Shown in pieces: positions 62,179 to 64,000 of a stretch of DNA of 64,000 nucleotides (positions are counted from its first letter, which is position 1; each line of letters opens with the position of its first letter). Where the stretch lies: the NCBI GenBank assembly GCA_039944855.1, contig JBDUXZ010000022.1, positions 62,001-126,000 on the forward strand. The letters are read 5' to 3'. The DNA comes from Rhodothermales bacterium. GTDB lineage: Bacteria > Bacteroidota > Rhodothermia > Rhodothermales > JANQRZ01. The position numbers and the translations under genes are program-made. Below the pieces are notes generated by a model, which saw only the letters and a list, made by a program, of their open reading frames with translations, was not told the origin of the DNA and searched no databases.

Positions 62179-64000
62179 ATGGAAAAGATCATCCCGTTCG
62201 CGCTGCGGAGCCGCCTCCTTGTCCTCGCCCTCGGCGTGCTCGTCGTGGCCGCCGGGTGGTGGACCTATGAGCGCCTCCCCATCGACGCCTTCCCCGACGT
62301 CTCGCCATCCCTCGTCCAGGTCTTCACCGTCACCGAAGGGCTCGCGCCGGAGGAGGTCGAGCGCTACGTGACCTACCCCGTCGAGACGGCCATGAACGGG
62401 CTGCCCAACCTGGAGCAGATCCGCTCGGTCTCTAACTTCGGGCTGAGCGTCGTCAACGTCTACTTCGAGGAGGGGACCGACGTCTACTTCGCCCGCCAGC
62501 TCGTCGGCGAGCGGCTCCAGGAGGCCCGGGAGAGCATCCCGCCCGGCTTCGGCGAGCCCGAGATGGGGCCGATCTCGACGGGCATGGGCCTCGTCCTCTT
62601 CTACTACCTCGACGACACGACGGGCGCGTACAGCCTGGAGGAGCTCCGCACGATGCAGGACTGGATCGTGAAGACGAGCCTCCAAACCGTCCCCGGCGTC
62701 ACCGAGGTGCTCGGCATCGGCGGCTACGAGCGGCAGTTCCAGGTCGTCATAGACCCCGACGCGCTGCTGCGCTACGACGTCACGCTGGCGGAAGTGACCG
62801 AGGCGCTGGAGGAGAACAACCTCAACGTCGGGGCGCAGTACATCGAGCAGAACGCCGAGCAGTTCGTCGTCCGCTCGGTCGGGCTGGCGACCAGCCTGGT
62901 CGATCTCGAAAACGTGGTCGTGCGGACGGCGGACGGCACGCCCATCTTCGTGCGCGACGTGGCGGACGTGCGCATAGGCGGCGCGATCCGGCGCGGCCTC
63001 CAGACGCAAGGAGGCGTGCGCGAAGTCGTCTCGGGCATGGTCGTGAAGCTCTACGGGGCGAACTCGTCCACCGTCATCGGCCGCGTCGAGACGAAGCTCG
63101 CCGAGATCAACGAGGCGCTCCCGGACGGCGTCGAGATCGTCCCGTACTACGAGCAGAAGACGCTCGTGGAAGCCGCCGTGGCGACGGTGACGAACGCGCT
63201 CTGGCAGGGCATCCTCCTCGTCGTCATCGTGCTCATCGCCTTCCTCGGCTCCTGGCGGCCGAGCGTGGTGGTGGCGCTCGCGATTCCGTTCTCGGTCCTC
63301 TTCGCGGCCGTCTTCATGGGGCTCTTCGACATCTCGGCCAACCTCATGTCGCTCGGCGGCCTGGCAATTGCCATCGGGATGATGGTGGACGGGGCGATCG
63401 TGATGGTCGAGAACGTAGACCGGATGCTGCGCGAGGCGCCGCCCGACGAACCCCGCGTGCATGTCGTCGCGCGGGCGTGCGCTGAGGTCGCGCGGCCGGT
63501 CGCCTTCGCCGTCCTCATCATCGTCGTCGTGTTCCTCCCGCTCTTCACGCTCCAGGGCGTCGAGGGCAAGACGTTCCGGCCGCTCGCCTACACCGTGGCC
63601 CTCGCGATGCTCGGCTCGCTCGTCTACGCGCTCGTCCTCGCCCCGGTCTTCTCGGACCTGCTGATGCGGCGTCCGAAAGAGATCGGCGGTGACGGCGCAC
63701 TGGGGAAGAAGCCGCTCGCGGAACGGGTGCTCGACCGGATGACCGCGTGGTACCGCCCCGTCGTGGCGTTCTTCGTGCGGCAGCGGACGTGGGCGATCGG
63801 CCTCGCCGTGGGCCTCCTCGCCGTCGGGGCGGCCGTCTTCCCCCTCCTCGGGAGCGAGTTCACGCCGACGCTCCAGGAGGGCACCGTCATCATGCGCCTC
63901 ACGATGGCCCCGTCGATCTCGCTCACCGAGAGCCAGGCGACGGCGCAGCGCGTCGAGCGCCGCCTCATGGCGATTCCCGAAATCGAGGACGTGATAAGCC
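62179..64000 (+). CDS. RND heavy-metal efflux pump, CzcA/CusA family, 3' end outside window
   Basis: 607 residues visible of about 1040. Helix 1 (LVLALGVLVVAAGWWTYERL) is followed by the periplasmic start PIDAFPDVSP typical of the HME family, VEETAMNGLPNLEQIRSVSNFGLS-like region, FYYLDDTTGAYSLEELRTMQDWIVK, and helices 2-6. The helix 4 signature reads IGMMVDGAIVMVEN, with the conserved Asp and Glu; the preceding DFG of zinc/cobalt pumps is replaced by AIAIG, so specificity is unclear. The ArsR sensor upstream favours a divalent metal. It starts 58 bp after the adaptor gene. Confidence 0.94.
   Translation, partial: MEKIIPFALRSRLLVLALGVLVVAAGWWTYERLPIDAFPDVSPSLVQVFTVTEGLAPEEVERYVTYPVETAMNGLPNLEQIRSVSNFGLSVVNVYFEEGTDVYFARQLVGERLQEARESIPPGFGEPEMGPISTGMGLVLFYYLDDTTGAYSLEELRTMQDWIVKTSLQTVPGVTEVLGIGGYERQFQVVIDPDALLRYDVTLAEVTEALEENNLNVGAQYIEQNAEQFVVRSVGLATSLVDLENVVVRTADGTPIFVRDVADVRIGGAIRRGLQTQGGVREVVSGMVVKLYGANSSTVIGRVETKLAEINEALPDGVEIVPYYEQKTLVEAAVATVTNALWQGILLVVIVLIAFLGSWRPSVVVALAIPFSVLFAAVFMGLFDISANLMSLGGLAIAIGMMVDGAIVMVENVDRMLREAPPDEPRVHVVARACAEVARPVAFAVLIIVVVFLPLFTLQGVEGKTFRPLAYTVALAMLGSLVYALVLAPVFSDLLMRRPKEIGGDGALGKKPLAERVLDRMTAWYRPVVAFFVRQRTWAIGLAVGLLAVGAAVFPLLGSEFTPTLQEGTVIMRLTMAPSISLTESQATAQRVERRLMAIPEIEDVIS

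Overview
The window is GC-rich, gene-dense bacterial DNA with no rRNA, tRNA, CRISPR array, transposase or integrase that I can recognise. Outer-membrane proteins (TolC-type channels, CopB, an OprO/P-like porin, a TonB receptor), SHOCT and DUF7282-like domains, an archaeal-type GAPDH and a scarcity of Shine-Dalgarno sequences (many starts follow pyrimidine-rich leaders) fit a high-GC member of the Bacteroidota/Rhodothermota, such as a marine or halophilic Rhodothermales. That placement is inference. The dominant theme is copper and heavy-metal homeostasis joined to envelope remodelling and redox enzymes.

Layout. Nearly everything from 1 to 40200 is on the minus strand. Nearly everything from 40397 to 64000 is on the plus strand, the exception being a formate/nitrite-type channel at 48194-49030. 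At the left edge a minus-strand RND efflux operon runs out of the window (small exported Cys protein, TolC-like channel, adaptor). Then come an ABC1 kinase fused to an ATC-hydrolase-like domain, a porin, a YceI protein, a 7Fe ferredoxin, archaeal-type GAPDH, a second ABC1 kinase, a glucoamylase/glucanase-like protein, phosphoketolase, an Lgt-like protein, a 54-residue membrane protein and a cold-shock-like protein (to about 15.6 kb).

From 30257 down to 15815 lies a tightly packed, often translationally coupled run. It starts with an ECF sigma factor carrying a CxC linker motif and a Cys-rich tail (CorE-like). It continues with a PD-(D/E)xK-like protein, an exported protein, a cyclopropane-fatty-acid synthase, a CopB-type P-type ATPase, two paralogous FAD proteins with identical CX4CXCX2C tails, a site-2 protease, a patatin, His-rich and DUF5676 membrane proteins, an atypical CDF transporter, an MFS exporter and a cardiolipin-synthase-like phospholipase D. 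From 31 to 40 kb are a PII-like protein with Cys pairs, a Met-rich exported protein, two multicopper oxidases, CopB, DUF302, SHOCT and DUF2231 proteins.

The plus-strand half starts with a CusRS-like two-component system at 40397 and continues with a DUF305 protein, a beta-propeller dehydrogenase lipoprotein, manganese catalase, a DsbA-like protein, a second dehydrogenase lipoprotein with a cytochrome c, a TonB receptor and a soluble sugar-dehydrogenase-like protein. Two potassium-channel-like genes follow, the first broken by a 10-C homopolymer, flanking a FAD-Rieske oxidoreductase. At the right edge an ArsR regulator with a textbook alpha5 metal site precedes a matching operator and a second RND operon, again headed by a small exported Cys protein and running out of the window.

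Regulation can be read in part. Five copies of a dyad (ACCTTA-N8-TAAGGT, 20 bp) lie upstream of the left RND operon, the 32 kb metal gene, the CopA-type oxidase, the CusRS-like genes and the DUF305 gene, so they probably define one copper regulon. The right RND operon has a different, ArsR-type operator. The two halves therefore look like a copper module and a divalent-metal module, with a lipid and redox operon under its own metal-sensing sigma factor between them.
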